From: Gemmobacter serpentinus
GTDB taxonomy: Bacteria > Pseudomonadota > Alphaproteobacteria > Rhodobacterales > Rhodobacteraceae
Assembly (NCBI RefSeq): GCF_008973825.1
Contig: NZ_WCHR01000016.1
Coordinates: forward strand, 310,001-374,000
Length of the DNA stretch: 64,000 bases
Direction: 5' to 3'
The notes under the pieces are model-generated. The model made no database searches, was not told the DNA's origin, and was given only the letters and a program-made list of their open reading frames with translations. Positions within the stretch are counted from its first letter, which is position 1, and every line of letters begins with the position of its first letter. The position numbers and the translations under genes are program-made. This document shows, one piece after another, positions 39,786 through 50,656 of this stretch.

Positions 39786-40769
39786 ATGGATCACAGATCA
39801 GGCCAAAAGCGCGCAGTCGAGTATCTTTATCCGCCGATCGAACCTTTCGATCAGCGTCAGATCGATATGGGCGATGGGCATCGCATCTATATGGAGCAAT
39901 GCGGCCGCCCCGATGGCGTGCCGGTTCTGGTGTTGCATGGCGGGCCGGGGGGCGGGTGCAGCCCGGCAATGCGGCGCTATTTCGACCCCGAAATTTACCG
40001 GGTGGTGCTGTTTGACCAGCGTGGCTGCGGGCGGTCGCGCCCCACGGCCTCGGTGCAGGGCAATACGACCTGGGATCTGATCGCCGATATCGAGGTGATC
40101 CGCGAGATGCTGGGGATCGAGCGGTTCATCCTGTTCGGAGGCAGCTGGGGGGCAACGCTGGCCCTGGCCTATGCGATCAGCCATCCCGCAAGGGTGCGCC
40201 ATCTGGTGCTGCGCGGCGTGTTCCTTGGCACGCAGGCCGAGCTGGACTGGTTCTATGGTGGCGGGGCAGGCGCGTTCTTCCCGGAACTTTGGGCGCGGTT
40301 TGTCGAGCCGATCCCGCAGTCCGAGCGCGATGATCTGATCGCGGCCTATCACCGGCGGCTGTTTTCCGGGCATATGCCAGAGGAAATGCGCCATGCCCGT
40401 CTGTGGGCGCAGTGGGAAAATGCCCTCGCCTCGGTCTATTCCGACGGGGTGATGCATGAAAGCCCGTCGGAATATGCGCGCGCCTTTTCACGGCTGGAGA
40501 ATCACTATTTCGTCCATGGCTGTTTCTTCGACGGCGATGGCTGGATTCTGGCGAACCGTTCCCGGATCGAACATCTGACCGCGACGGTGGTGCAGGGGCG
40601 CTATGACATGATCTGTCCGCCAGTCAGCGCCTATCGGCTGGCCGAGGGCTGGCGCGGATGCGATCTGCGCATGATCGGTCTGGCGGGCCATGCGCTTTCG
40701 GAACCGGGCATATCTTCGGCGCTTGTTCAGGTGATGAATGATTTGCGCGATGAGATGAAGGAGGGCTGA
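39786..40769 (+). CDS. pip: Prolyl aminopeptidase (proline iminopeptidase)
   Basis: This 327-aa alpha/beta hydrolase of family S33 removes N-terminal proline. Features are LYPPIEPFDQRQIDMGDGH, LVLHGGPGGGCSPAMRRYFDP (oxyanion hole), VLFDQRGCGRSRP, the nucleophile elbow FGGSWGATLALAYA, then the Asp in VQGRYDMICPP and the His in LAGHALSEP. The start is the ATG at 39786; the frame is open far upstream but that overlaps ubiG on the other strand. It is one base ahead of tspO. Confidence 0.94.
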   Translation: MDHRSGQKRAVEYLYPPIEPFDQRQIDMGDGHRIYMEQCGRPDGVPVLVLHGGPGGGCSPAMRRYFDPEIYRVVLFDQRGCGRSRPTASVQGNTTWDLIADIEVIREMLGIERFILFGGSWGATLALAYAISHPARVRHLVLRGVFLGTQAELDWFYGGGAGAFFPELWARFVEPIPQSERDDLIAAYHRRLFSGHMPEEMRHARLWAQWENALASVYSDGVMHESPSEYARAFSRLENHYFVHGCFFDGDGWILANRSRIEHLTATVVQGRYDMICPPVSAYRLAEGWRGCDLRMIGLAGHALSEPGISSALVQVMNDLRDEMKEG

Positions 40770-40770
40770 A

Positions 40771-41259
40771 ATGGACCCGACAATGGCGACTACCGGCTTT
40801 GACTGGCCGCTTTTCGGGCTGTTTCTGGGCGCAAGCCTAGCGGCGGGGCTGACCGGATGGCTGTTCAAGCCCGGCGAATGGTATGAGGCGCTGGTGAAGC
40901 CCGACTGGCGCCCGAAGAACTGGATGTTCCCGGTCGCCTGGACCTTGATCTATATCCTGTCGAGCTTTGCTGCCACCCGCGTGGCCCCGCTTGGCGGCAA
41001 CGCCTTTGCGATGGGCTTCTGGGCCTTGCAGATCGCGCTCAATACGCTGTGGACACCTGTGTTTTTCGGGGCGCGGCGCATGGGGATGTCGGTCGCGGTC
41101 ATGGCCGCGCTGTGTTTTGCGGTGCTGGGAATGTTCTGGACATTCTGGTCGCTGGATGGCTGGGCCGCGATCCTGATCCTGCCCTATATCCTTTGGCTGG
41201 CTTTGGCCGCGCCGCTGAACTGGCGGGTCTGGCGCGACAATCCCGGCGCGGGCAGCTGA
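40771..41259 (+). CDS. tspO: TspO/MBR family tryptophan-rich sensory protein
   Basis: This 162-aa protein has five predicted membrane helices and many Trp. Family features are KPDWRPKNWMFPVAWTLIYI, ALQIALNTLWTPVFFGARRM and LPYILWLALAAPLNWRVWRDN. In Rhodobacter, TspO binds porphyrins and modulates photosynthesis gene expression in response to oxygen. Here its start is one base after the pip stop codon, so the two are co-expressed. No photosynthesis genes are in the window. Confidence 0.93.
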   Translation: MDPTMATTGFDWPLFGLFLGASLAAGLTGWLFKPGEWYEALVKPDWRPKNWMFPVAWTLIYILSSFAATRVAPLGGNAFAMGFWALQIALNTLWTPVFFGARRMGMSVAVMAALCFAVLGMFWTFWSLDGWAAILILPYILWLALAAPLNWRVWRDNPGAGS

Positions 41260-41471
41260 AGGCGCTTTCGGCAAAAGAATCTCAAGAAATTTCGGTCGGG
41301 GGGCTTGAACACCGCTTTCGCGTTCACATTTAGGCGAGGCGGGACCGGGCCCCTCTGACGGCAATGCCGTGATGTCGGACCGCATCGAGTGCGCTCGATG
41401 TCAGCCCGGACGTGTTCTTTCGCGGGAACCGGGACAAGGCATTGGCGCTTGTCATGCGAAACGAGGTCCCG
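41260..41471 (+). other. 212-bp leader region before the TerC-family gene
   Basis: No gene is seen. It contains a perfect hairpin, CATCGAG (41383-41389) with CTCGATG (41394-41400), and smaller inverted segments (CGGCAATGCCG near 41359). Leaders of TerC/Alx-type genes in other bacteria carry the Mn-sensing yybP-ykoY element, but I cannot match its conserved core here. Confidence 0.4.
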
Positions 41472-42461
41472 ATGGAATTTCTGACAAGTCTGTTTTTGGG
41501 AACACAGGTCTGGATGTGGCTTGTGTTCATTGCAATCGTCCTCACCCTGCTGGTGCTGGATCTGGGGGTCTTCAACAAGGAAGACCATGAGATCGGCGTG
41601 GCCGAAAGCCTGAAGATGTCGGCTTTCTATATCCTGCTGGGCCTGGGCTTTTCCGGCTTTGTCTATTGGCAACTGGGCAGCACCGCCACGGCGCAATATC
41701 TGACCGCCTTTGTTGTGGAAAAGACGCTGGCGCTGGACAATATCTTTGTCATCGCGCTGATCTTCAGCTTCTTCGCCATTCCGCGCATGTATCAGCACCG
41801 CGTGCTGTTCTGGGGTATCCTGGGCGTGATCGTGTTGCGTGGCATCATGATCGCCTTGGGTGCGAGCATCGTCGCCTCGTATCACTGGGTGCTCTATATC
41901 TTTGCGGTCTTCCTGATCCTTACGGGCATCAAGATGCTGTTTTCCTCGGATGAGGAGCCGGATCTGGCCAATAACAAGCTGCTGAAGTTCATGAAGGGGC
42001 GGTTCCGCATCACCGATGAGCTACATGGCAACCAGTTCTTCGTGAAGCAGCCCGATCCGAAAACCGGCCGCCTTGTGCGCAGCATGACCCCGCTGTTCCT
42101 TGCGCTGCTGATGATCGAATTTGCCGACCTGATCTTCGCGGTCGACTCGGTGCCCGCAGTCTTCACCATCACCACCGACACATTCATCGTCTACACCTCG
42201 AACATCTTCGCGATCCTTGGCCTGCGGGCGCTGTTCTTCGCGCTGTCGGCGATCCTGCACCGCTTTGCCTATCTGAAATACGCGCTGTCGGTTCTGCTGG
42301 TCTTCATCGGCTCCAAGATCTTCATCGCCAAGGCGATGGGTTGGGAAAAATTCCCGCCGGAATGGTCGCTTGGCATCACCTTCGCCATTCTCGGCGCGGG
42401 CGTGCTGGTGTCGCTGTGGAAGACCAAGGATGGTCAGGCTGACCATTCCAGCAAGGCCTGA
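41472..42461 (+). CDS. TerC family integral membrane protein
   Basis: This 329-aa protein has about nine membrane helices and belongs to the TerC/Alx family, whose E. coli member exports manganese and whose plasmid members are linked with tellurite resistance. Features are LLVLDLGVFNKEDHEIGV, VEKTLALDNIFVIALIFSFF (acidic residues in membrane), LFLALLMIEFADLIFAVDSVPAVF and TSNIFAILGLRALFFAL. I chose the start at 41472 (MEFLTSLF) because the upstream frame lacks a good ribosome site and is hydrophilic. A terminator follows. Confidence 0.9.
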   Translation: MEFLTSLFLGTQVWMWLVFIAIVLTLLVLDLGVFNKEDHEIGVAESLKMSAFYILLGLGFSGFVYWQLGSTATAQYLTAFVVEKTLALDNIFVIALIFSFFAIPRMYQHRVLFWGILGVIVLRGIMIALGASIVASYHWVLYIFAVFLILTGIKMLFSSDEEPDLANNKLLKFMKGRFRITDELHGNQFFVKQPDPKTGRLVRSMTPLFLALLMIEFADLIFAVDSVPAVFTITTDTFIVYTSNIFAILGLRALFFALSAILHRFAYLKYALSVLLVFIGSKIFIAKAMGWEKFPPEWSLGITFAILGAGVLVSLWKTKDGQADHSSKA

Positions 42462-42475
42462 CCGGCCGCAAATCA

Positions 42476-42504
42476 GGGGATGGCGGTAACGCCATCCCCT
42501 TCGG
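42476..42504 (+). terminator. Hairpin terminator after terC
   Basis: GGGGATGGCG (42476-42485) and CGCCATCCCC (42490-42499) form a perfect 10-bp stem with a GTAA loop. The T tract is weak (TTCGGGCTT). It lies 14 bp after the stop codon. Confidence 0.7.
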
Positions 42505-42587
42505 GCTTGCATTTCAGGCCCAACCGGCCTATATGGCCTTCAACAGCGGCGCTTGCGGGTCCAAACCGGAAGCCCATCGAAAGATGC

Positions 42588-42613
42588 AAACGGGCCCTGT
42601 GCGCCCGTTTTTT
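42588..42613 (+). terminator. Terminator-like hairpin in the rimP leader (possible attenuator)
   Basis: AAACGGGC (42588-42595) pairs with GCCCGTTT (42603-42610) and runs into TTTTTT. It ends 17 bp before the rimP start and is separate from the terC terminator about 90 bp upstream, so it is likely to lie inside the rimP-nusA transcript. Confidence 0.7.
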
Positions 42614-42630
42614 GTATTTGGAACCCAGGC

Positions 42631-43242
42631 ATGACCGATCTCATCGCCAAGACCGCCATCGACCGCCGGTTGGCCGACATCATCGGCCCCGTCATCGAGG
42701 GGCTCGGATTCGAACTGGTCCGTATCCGCCTGATGGGCGGCAAGACCCGTATCCTCCAGATCATGGTGGATCGCCCCGATGGCGGGATCGAGGTGGATGA
42801 ATGCGCGACCTGCTCCACCGCAGTTTCTGCGGTGCTGGATGTGGAAGATCCGATCGAGGACAACTATGTTCTTGAAGTGTCTTCTCCCGGCATCGACCGG
42901 CCGCTGACCCGGCTGAAGGATTTCGACATGTGGGTCGATTACGAGGCCCGCCTGGAAACCACTGAACTGATCGATGGTCGTCGCCGCTTTAAGGGTGTGC
43001 TGCAGGGCACCGAGGGCGACGAGGTGCTGATCGAGATCGAGGAAGGCGGCGAGACGTTGACCATCGGTCTGCAATTCGACTGGCTGTCGGATGCGAAATT
43101 GCTGCTGACCGACGAGCTGATCGCCGAGGTGCTGCGTCAGCGCAAGGAATCTGGGGTCATCGACGAGTCGAAATTCGACGAGATCGAGGAATCCGAGGGC
43201 GATGAGGAAGACGATACCGATGCCCCGGTGACCAGGCACTGA
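42631..43242 (+). CDS. rimP: Ribosome maturation factor RimP
   Basis: This 203-aa protein assists 30S assembly. The start at 42631 reads [20 protein letters not shown]. Family features are [28 protein letters not shown] and [36 protein letters not shown]. The last 30 residues are very acidic ([10 protein letters not shown]), an extension often seen in alphaproteobacteria. It opens the rimP-nusA-rnpM-infB operon, with a hairpin and T run just in front. Confidence 0.95.
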   Translation: MTDLIAKTAIDRRLADIIGPVIEGLGFELVRIRLMGGKTRILQIMVDRPDGGIEVDECATCSTAVSAVLDVEDPIEDNYVLEVSSPGIDRPLTRLKDFDMWVDYEARLETTELIDGRRRFKGVLQGTEGDEVLIEIEEGGETLTIGLQFDWLSDAKLLLTDELIAEVLRQRKESGVIDESKFDEIEESEGDEEDDTDAPVTRH

Positions 43243-43332
43243 GCCAGGCACTGAGACTGCAAGGCAGCCAGGCTGCCAAGTATGACGACTGAACGAGTAA
43301 CGACCGAACACTGACCGGCCAAGAGGACAATC

Positions 43333-44949
43333 ATGGCGATTACGTCTGCGAACCAGCTGGAGCTTCTGCAAACCGCCGAGGCCGTCGCGCGCGAGAAGAT
43401 GATCGACCCGGATCTGGTGATCCAGGCGATGGAGGAATCCCTCGCCCGTGCCGCGAAATCGCGTTACGGCACCGAGCTGGATATCCGCGTGAAGATCGAC
43501 CGCAAGACCGGCCGCGCCACCTTTGCGCGCGTCCGCACCGTGGTGGCCGATGAAGAGTTCGAGAACCATCACGCGCATCTGACCGTGAAACAGGCGAAAT
43601 CCTATCTGGCCGATCCGCAGCTGGGCGATGAGGTCATTGACGAGGTGCCGCCGGTCGATCTGGGCCGGATCGCCGCGCAAAGCGCCAAGCAGGTCATCCT
43701 GCAAAAGGTGCGCGAGGCCGAGCGTGACCGTCAATATGACGAATTCAAGGAGCGCAAGGGCACCATCATCAATGGTGTGGTCAAGCGTGAGGAATACGGC
43801 AATCTTATCGTCGATATCGGCCGGGGCGAAGGCATCCTGCGCCGCAATGAGAAGATCGGCCGCGAAAGCTATCGCCCGAATGACCGGATCCGCTGCTATG
43901 TGAAAGACGTGCGCCGCGAGACCCGGGGGCCGCAGGTCTTCCTGTCGCGCACCGATCCGCAATTCATGGCGGAACTGTTCAAGATGGAAGTGCCGGAAAT
44001 CTATGACGGCATCATCGAGATCAAGGCCGTTGCCCGTGATCCGGGTTCGCGCGCCAAGATCGCCGTCATCAGCTTTGACAACTCCATCGATCCGGTCGGT
44101 GCCTGCGTCGGTATGCGCGGCTCGCGCGTGCAGGCGGTGGTGAACGAGCTGCAGGGCGAGAAGATCGACATCATTCCGTGGAATGACGATACCGCGACCT
44201 TCCTCGTGAACGCGCTGCAACCGGCCGAAGTGTCGAAAGTGGTGTTTGACGAAGAGGCGGGCAAGATCGAGGTTGTGGTGCCGGATGAGCAGCTGTCGCT
44301 GGCCATCGGCCGTCGCGGCCAGAACGTGCGTCTGGCCTCGCAACTGACCAGCCTTGATATCGACATCATGACCGAGGCCGAGGAATCGGCGCGTCGTCAG
44401 GCCGAGTTCGCCGAGCGCACCAAACTTTACATGGATACGCTCGACATCGACGAGATGATGGCGCAGCTTCTGGTCGCCGAAGGCTTCACCAATCTGGAAG
44501 AAGTCGCCTATGTCGATCTGGACGAGTTGCTGTCGATCGACGGTTTCGACGAGGGGACCGCGTCCGAATTGCAGGCCCGTGCCCGCGATTATATCGAAGA
44601 ACAGAACCGCAAGGCCATCGAGACCGCGCGCGAGCTGGGCGTCGAGGACAGCCTGTTCAACTTCGAAGGCCTGACGCCGCAAATGATCGAGGCACTGGCC
44701 AAGGACGGCATCAAGACGCTGGAAGACTTTGCGACCTGCGCCGACTGGGAACTGGCTGGTGGCTGGACCACCGAAAACGGTCAGCGCAAGAAGGATGAAG
44801 GCGTGCTCGAGAAGTTCGAGATGACGCTGGAAGAGGCGCAGACCCTGATCATGACCGCGCGGGTCATGCTGGGTTGGGTTGACCCGACCGAGATGGAGGC
44901 TGCCGAAGCCGACGAGGAAGATGACGCCGATGCGGAGGCCGAGGCCTGA
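43333..44949 (+). CDS. nusA: Transcription termination/antitermination protein NusA
   Basis: This 538-aa RNA polymerase-binding factor affects pausing, termination and antitermination. The order is an N-terminal polymerase-binding domain (1-130), the S1 domain (about 135-200: [19 protein letters not shown]), two KH domains (about 230-345, with [19 protein letters not shown] and [15 protein letters not shown]), and C-terminal helix-hairpin repeats. An acidic tail ([12 protein letters not shown]) ends the protein. It lies 90 bp after rimP and 14 bp before rnpM. Confidence 0.97.
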   Translation: MAITSANQLELLQTAEAVAREKMIDPDLVIQAMEESLARAAKSRYGTELDIRVKIDRKTGRATFARVRTVVADEEFENHHAHLTVKQAKSYLADPQLGDEVIDEVPPVDLGRIAAQSAKQVILQKVREAERDRQYDEFKERKGTIINGVVKREEYGNLIVDIGRGEGILRRNEKIGRESYRPNDRIRCYVKDVRRETRGPQVFLSRTDPQFMAELFKMEVPEIYDGIIEIKAVARDPGSRAKIAVISFDNSIDPVGACVGMRGSRVQAVVNELQGEKIDIIPWNDDTATFLVNALQPAEVSKVVFDEEAGKIEVVVPDEQLSLAIGRRGQNVRLASQLTSLDIDIMTEAEESARRQAEFAERTKLYMDTLDIDEMMAQLLVAEGFTNLEEVAYVDLDELLSIDGFDEGTASELQARARDYIEEQNRKAIETARELGVEDSLFNFEGLTPQMIEALAKDGIKTLEDFATCADWELAGGWTTENGQRKKDEGVLEKFEMTLEEAQTLIMTARVMLGWVDPTEMEAAEADEEDDADAEAEA

Positions 44950-44963
44950 GCCTCGGATCTTCG

Positions 44964-45604
44964 ATGACGCGCGGCGGTCACAAGGACGCGGATGAAGGCC
45001 CGGAACGGCGTTGCATCGTTTCGGGCGAGGTCGGGCCGAAGGCCGGGCTGATCCGTTTTGTCGCCGGGCCGGATGGCGTGGTGGTGCCCGATCTGATGGG
45101 CAAGCTGCCGGGCCGGGGTTTCTGGGTGACCAGCAGCCGCGAGGCCCTGGATCGTGCCGCGGGCAAGGGACTGTTTTCCCGCGCGGCGCGGGCCAAGGTG
45201 ACGCCGCCCGCCGAACTGGCAGACCTCATCGAAGGGATGCTGGCGAAGCGCGTGGTGGAACTGCTGAGCCTTGCCCGCAAGGCGGGGCTGGCGGTGACCG
45301 GCTACGAGAAGGTGAAGGGCTGGCTGGTGGATGGACGGGCAACCGTCTTGATCCAGGCCAGTGACGGGTCGGAACGGGGCAAATCGAAGCTTCGCCCGCC
45401 TGCGAAGACGGGGTTGTTTATAGGCTGCCTGACCGGTCAGGAAATCGGTTTGGCTTTTGGCCGTGAAAGTGCCATACACGGCGCGCTTGCGGCTGGTGGA
45501 CTCAGCAACCGTGTTGTAGAGGAAGCGGCAAGGCTGGCAGGGCTCCGGGGTGGAGCAGGCCAGCAGGACGGCGGCGAGACCGCCGGAGAGGATACGAAGA
45601 CGGT

Positions 45605-45608
<4 letters not shown>
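44964..45608 (+). CDS. rnpM: RNA-binding protein of the YlxR/RnpM family with L7Ae-like domain
   Basis: This 214-aa protein has an N-terminal DUF448/YlxR domain ([21 protein letters not shown], then [15 protein letters not shown]) and a C-terminal L7Ae/L30e-like fold ([26 protein letters not shown]). The YlxR protein of Bacillus was recently named RnpM for its effect on RNase P; the alphaproteobacterial two-domain form is standard between nusA and infB. Its stop overlaps the infB start by four bases. The name is by family, not by test in this group. Confidence 0.9.
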
Positions 45609-48235
<2,627 letters not shown>

Positions 48236-48255
48236 TGCTGACGGACGGGACTTTG

Positions 48256-48286
48256 CAAAGGGCCGGACGTGATGTCCGGCCCTTTG
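48256..48286 (+). terminator. Intrinsic terminator of the rimP-nusA-infB operon
   Basis: CAAAGGGCCGGAC (48256-48268) pairs with GTCCGGCCCTTTG (48274-48286) as a perfect 13-bp stem around GTGAT. It lies 21 bp after the infB stop. The T tract is only three T followed by GG. Confidence 0.82.
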
Positions 48287-48438
48287 GCTTTGAGCCAGAT
48301 TTGACGTTGGTTGGATTGCAGTTGGCCGGTTGGAAGCTGGCTGGCACATCCCGTCGTCATGATCCGGCCAAGCTCAATCCGGGTTCTACTGGGGGATACC
48401 CCGTCGCGTGTTTTGGGGCCCGCTTGCCGACAGCAGGC

Positions 48439-48483
48439 CAAAAAGACAAAGGCCGGGCACTGTGCCCGGCCTTTGTCTTTTTG
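48439..48483. terminator. Very long perfect hairpin (21-bp stem, 3-base loop)
   Basis: The arm at 48439-48459 (starting CAAAAAGACAAAGG) and the arm at 48463-48483 are exact reverse complements around CTG. The ends are A5 and T5, so it can terminate in both directions. It lies 36 bp beyond the stop of the 46-residue ORF on the minus strand and is probably its terminator. It also lies about 150 bp beyond the infB terminator. Confidence 0.85.
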
Positions 48484-48518
48484 CTGGTATAGCCACCGCA
48501 CTGGCGGCCATTGCTGGC

Positions 48519-48659
48519 CTAGCGTGCGTGGGCCTGAACCACCGGAACGCCGACAAAGGTCTTGTCATCGACCCGAACCATCAGCTTGCCGTCTTGCGTT
48601 GAGCCGACGACGATACCCTGCACCGAAATGCAAGTGCCCAAGGAAATGGTACGCAGCAT
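48519..48659 (-). CDS. Small conserved-looking protein of unknown function, 46 aa
   Basis: The minus strand encodes MLRTISLGTCISVQGIVV, then GSTQDGKLMVRVDDKTFVGV and PVVQAHAR, ending with TAG. A strong ribosome site, GGGGGG, lies four bases before the ATG at 48659. Alternating hydrophobic residues suggest a small beta-sheet protein; it has one Cys and no signal peptide or membrane helix. I have the impression of similar short proteins in related genomes but cannot name a family. It has its own candidate terminator (48439-48483). Alternatively it is a chance frame. Confidence 0.62.
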   Translation of the reverse strand: MLRTISLGTCISVQGIVVGSTQDGKLMVRVDDKTFVGVPVVQAHAR

Positions 48660-48767
48660 GAATCCCCCCGAATTGCTACCTAAGTGCGATCTAGCCTCAA
48701 AAAAGTCATAAAAGGAATAAGAAAAAATTAAGCAGTCGAGGAAATTTTTGGAGAAATAATATGCAGA

Positions 48768-49166
48768 TCAGAGCCAGTCGCGCAGGATCGGGATCAAGGG
48801 GATATCGGCCGGGGGCATCGGATAGTCCTTCAGCGCATGGGCGCGCACCCAGGCCAGGTTCTGCCCTTCGCGCCCGGTAGGAATCCCCTCCCAGCGGCGG
48901 CAGGCAAACAGTGGCATCATCAGGTGGAAATCTTCGTAGCTGTGGCTGGCGAAGGTCAGCGGCGCCAGGCAGGATTTCCAGGTGTCGATGCCCAGCTCTT
49001 CCTTCAATTCGCGGATCAGACAGGCCTCCGGCGTCTCGCCGGGTTCGATCTTGCCGCCAGGAAACTCCCATAGCCCCGCCAGAGACTTGCCCTCGGGGCG
49101 CTGCGCCAGCAGCACGCGGCCATCGGAATCGATCAGGGCGACGGCGGCAACGAGAAGAAGTTTCAT
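48768..49166 (-). CDS. mutT: 8-oxo-dGTP diphosphatase MutT
   Basis: This 132-aa Nudix hydrolase clears oxidised dGTP from the nucleotide pool. The Nudix box is complete: GGKIEPGETPEACLIRELKE followed by ELGID. The start MKLLLVAAVALIDSDGRVLLAQRPEGKSLAGLWEFPG matches MutT. It lies downstream of argJ on the same strand, separated by a dispersed repeat of about 75 bp. Together with mutM it forms two arms of the GO repair system in this window. Confidence 0.93.
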   Translation of the reverse strand: MKLLLVAAVALIDSDGRVLLAQRPEGKSLAGLWEFPGGKIEPGETPEACLIRELKEELGIDTWKSCLAPLTFASHSYEDFHLMMPLFACRRWEGIPTGREGQNLAWVRAHALKDYPMPPADIPLIPILRDWL

Positions 49167-49194
49167 AGGGCGGGCGGTCCACTGGGCCGGGACC

Positions 49195-49241
49195 CCAGGG
49201 GCGTTGCCCCCGGACCCCCGGGATATTCGGAAAAGAAGAAA
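49195..49241 (+). repeat. Dispersed intergenic repeat, copy 2
   Basis: A G/C hairpin (CAGGGGC and GCCCCCG) is followed by GGACCCCCGGGATATT and AAAAGAAGAAA. It shares CCCCCGGACCCCCG and GGATATT with the copy at 5851-5907. Here it fills the gap between argJ and mutT, oriented opposite to both genes. Confidence 0.6.
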
Positions 49242-50636
49242 TCAGGAGCGGTAATCCGCATTGATTTCGATATAGCGATTGGTCAGGTCGCAGGTCCAGA
49301 CCGTGCGCTTGGCGCGACCCATGCCGAGATCGACGCTGATGACCAGCTCTTGCTGCTTCATGTAGCTGGCCCCGGCCTCTTCAGAGTAAGAGGGCGCGCG
49401 CCAGCCTTTTTCGGCGACAAGAATATCGCCGAAGGAAATGCGCAGCTTGTCGCGTTCGGCTGCCGCGCCGGATTTGCCGACCGCCATGACGATGCGGCCC
49501 CAATTCGGGTCCTCGCCTGCCACGGCGGTTTTCACCAGCGGGCTGTCGGCGATGGCCTTGGCGACGCGGTCCGCGTCCTCCGGATTGGCGGCGCCCGTCA
49601 CCCGGACCTCGACAAATTTGGTGGCGCCTTCGCCATCCTTCACCACCTGATGCGCCAGATCGCGCATGACGGCGTGCAGGGCGGTCTCAAAGGCCTTGGC
49701 GACGGGCCCGGTGGCCTTCACCTCAGCGGCAGGGCTTTGGCCGGTGGCGGCAAGGATCAGCGCGTCGGAGGTGGAGGTGTCGCTATCGACGGTGATGGCA
49801 TTGAAGGTGTCATCGGTATTACGCGACAGCAGCTTTTGCAGATTGGTGGGTGAGATCTTCGCATCGGTGAAGATATAGACCAGCATCGTTGCCATATCCG
49901 GCGCGATCATGCCCGACCCTTTGGCGATGCCGGAAATATGGATCGGACCGCCTTCGCCCTCGATCACAGCGGCCGCGCCTTTCGGGAAGGTGTCGGTGGT
50001 CATGATGGCCTCTGCGGCCATCTGGATCGATTCCTCGCGCAAATCGGCCACCAGAGCCGGGATCACTGCGGTGATGCGCTCATGCGGCAGCGGCTCGCCA
50101 ATGACGCCGGTGGAGGAAGAGAAGACCCGGCTGGCGGGCAGATCAAGGGCTGCGGCAGTCGCGCCGGTGACGGCGGCCACGGCCTCATCACCGACCTTGC
50201 CGGTGAAGGCATTGGAATTGCCGGAATTCACCACGATGGCCGCACCCGCACCGGCGGGGACTTTCATCGCCAGTTTGTCCTGACAATCACGCACGCAGCC
50301 CGCCCGGGTGCTGGATCGGGTGAAGACACCCGCAATGGAGGTGCCCGGGCAAAGGCTGACCAGCATCACGTCACGGCGGTTCTGGTATTTGATGCCCGCG
50401 CCGATGGCGGCGAAGGCTGCGCCCTTGATGACGGGCAAAGCGGGGAAGGCGGCGGGAGCCAGCGGCGAGATCTGCTTGGCCGGTTTCGCGGCTTTGGCCA
50501 CGCTGGCAAGCGCCTCGCCTGCCGAGGCGACCACGCCGGAGCGCAGCCCCTCAAGCTCGGATGACAGGGCCTCGATCTTTTTCCTGAGCTTCTTCTTCAG
50601 GGTCTTCGCTTCGGATTTCCAGTCGGTCTTGGCCAT
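49242..50636 (-). CDS. argJ: Bifunctional ornithine acetyltransferase / N-acetylglutamate synthase ArgJ, with N-terminal extension
   Basis: This 464-aa enzyme recycles the acetyl group in arginine synthesis. The self-cleavage site is KGSGMIAPDMATMLVYIF, where Thr of ATML becomes the nucleophile of the beta chain; VNSGNSNAFTG and GEDPNWGRIVMAVGKSG are also typical. Usual ArgJ is 400-415 aa and starts near the present residue 55 (SPLAPAAFPALPVIKG). The extra N-terminus is Lys/Glu/Ala-rich and probably helical (SEAKTLKKKLRKKIEALSSE). The start has GGGAGGG upstream, so the extension is probably translated. Confidence 0.94.
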   Translation of the reverse strand: MAKTDWKSEAKTLKKKLRKKIEALSSELEGLRSGVVASAGEALASVAKAAKPAKQISPLAPAAFPALPVIKGAAFAAIGAGIKYQNRRDVMLVSLCPGTSIAGVFTRSSTRAGCVRDCQDKLAMKVPAGAGAAIVVNSGNSNAFTGKVGDEAVAAVTGATAAALDLPASRVFSSSTGVIGEPLPHERITAVIPALVADLREESIQMAAEAIMTTDTFPKGAAAVIEGEGGPIHISGIAKGSGMIAPDMATMLVYIFTDAKISPTNLQKLLSRNTDDTFNAITVDSDTSTSDALILAATGQSPAAEVKATGPVAKAFETALHAVMRDLAHQVVKDGEGATKFVEVRVTGAANPEDADRVAKAIADSPLVKTAVAGEDPNWGRIVMAVGKSGAAAERDKLRISFGDILVAEKGWRAPSYSEEAGASYMKQQELVISVDLGMGRAKRTVWTCDLTNRYIEINADYRS

Positions 50637-50656
50637 GGTTCCGCCCTCCCACGGGG

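Noticed and set aside
48439-48483. CRISPR or phage attachment repeat
   Set aside because: The element is a single inverted repeat with A and T ends, not a spaced direct repeat; it fits a bidirectional terminator.
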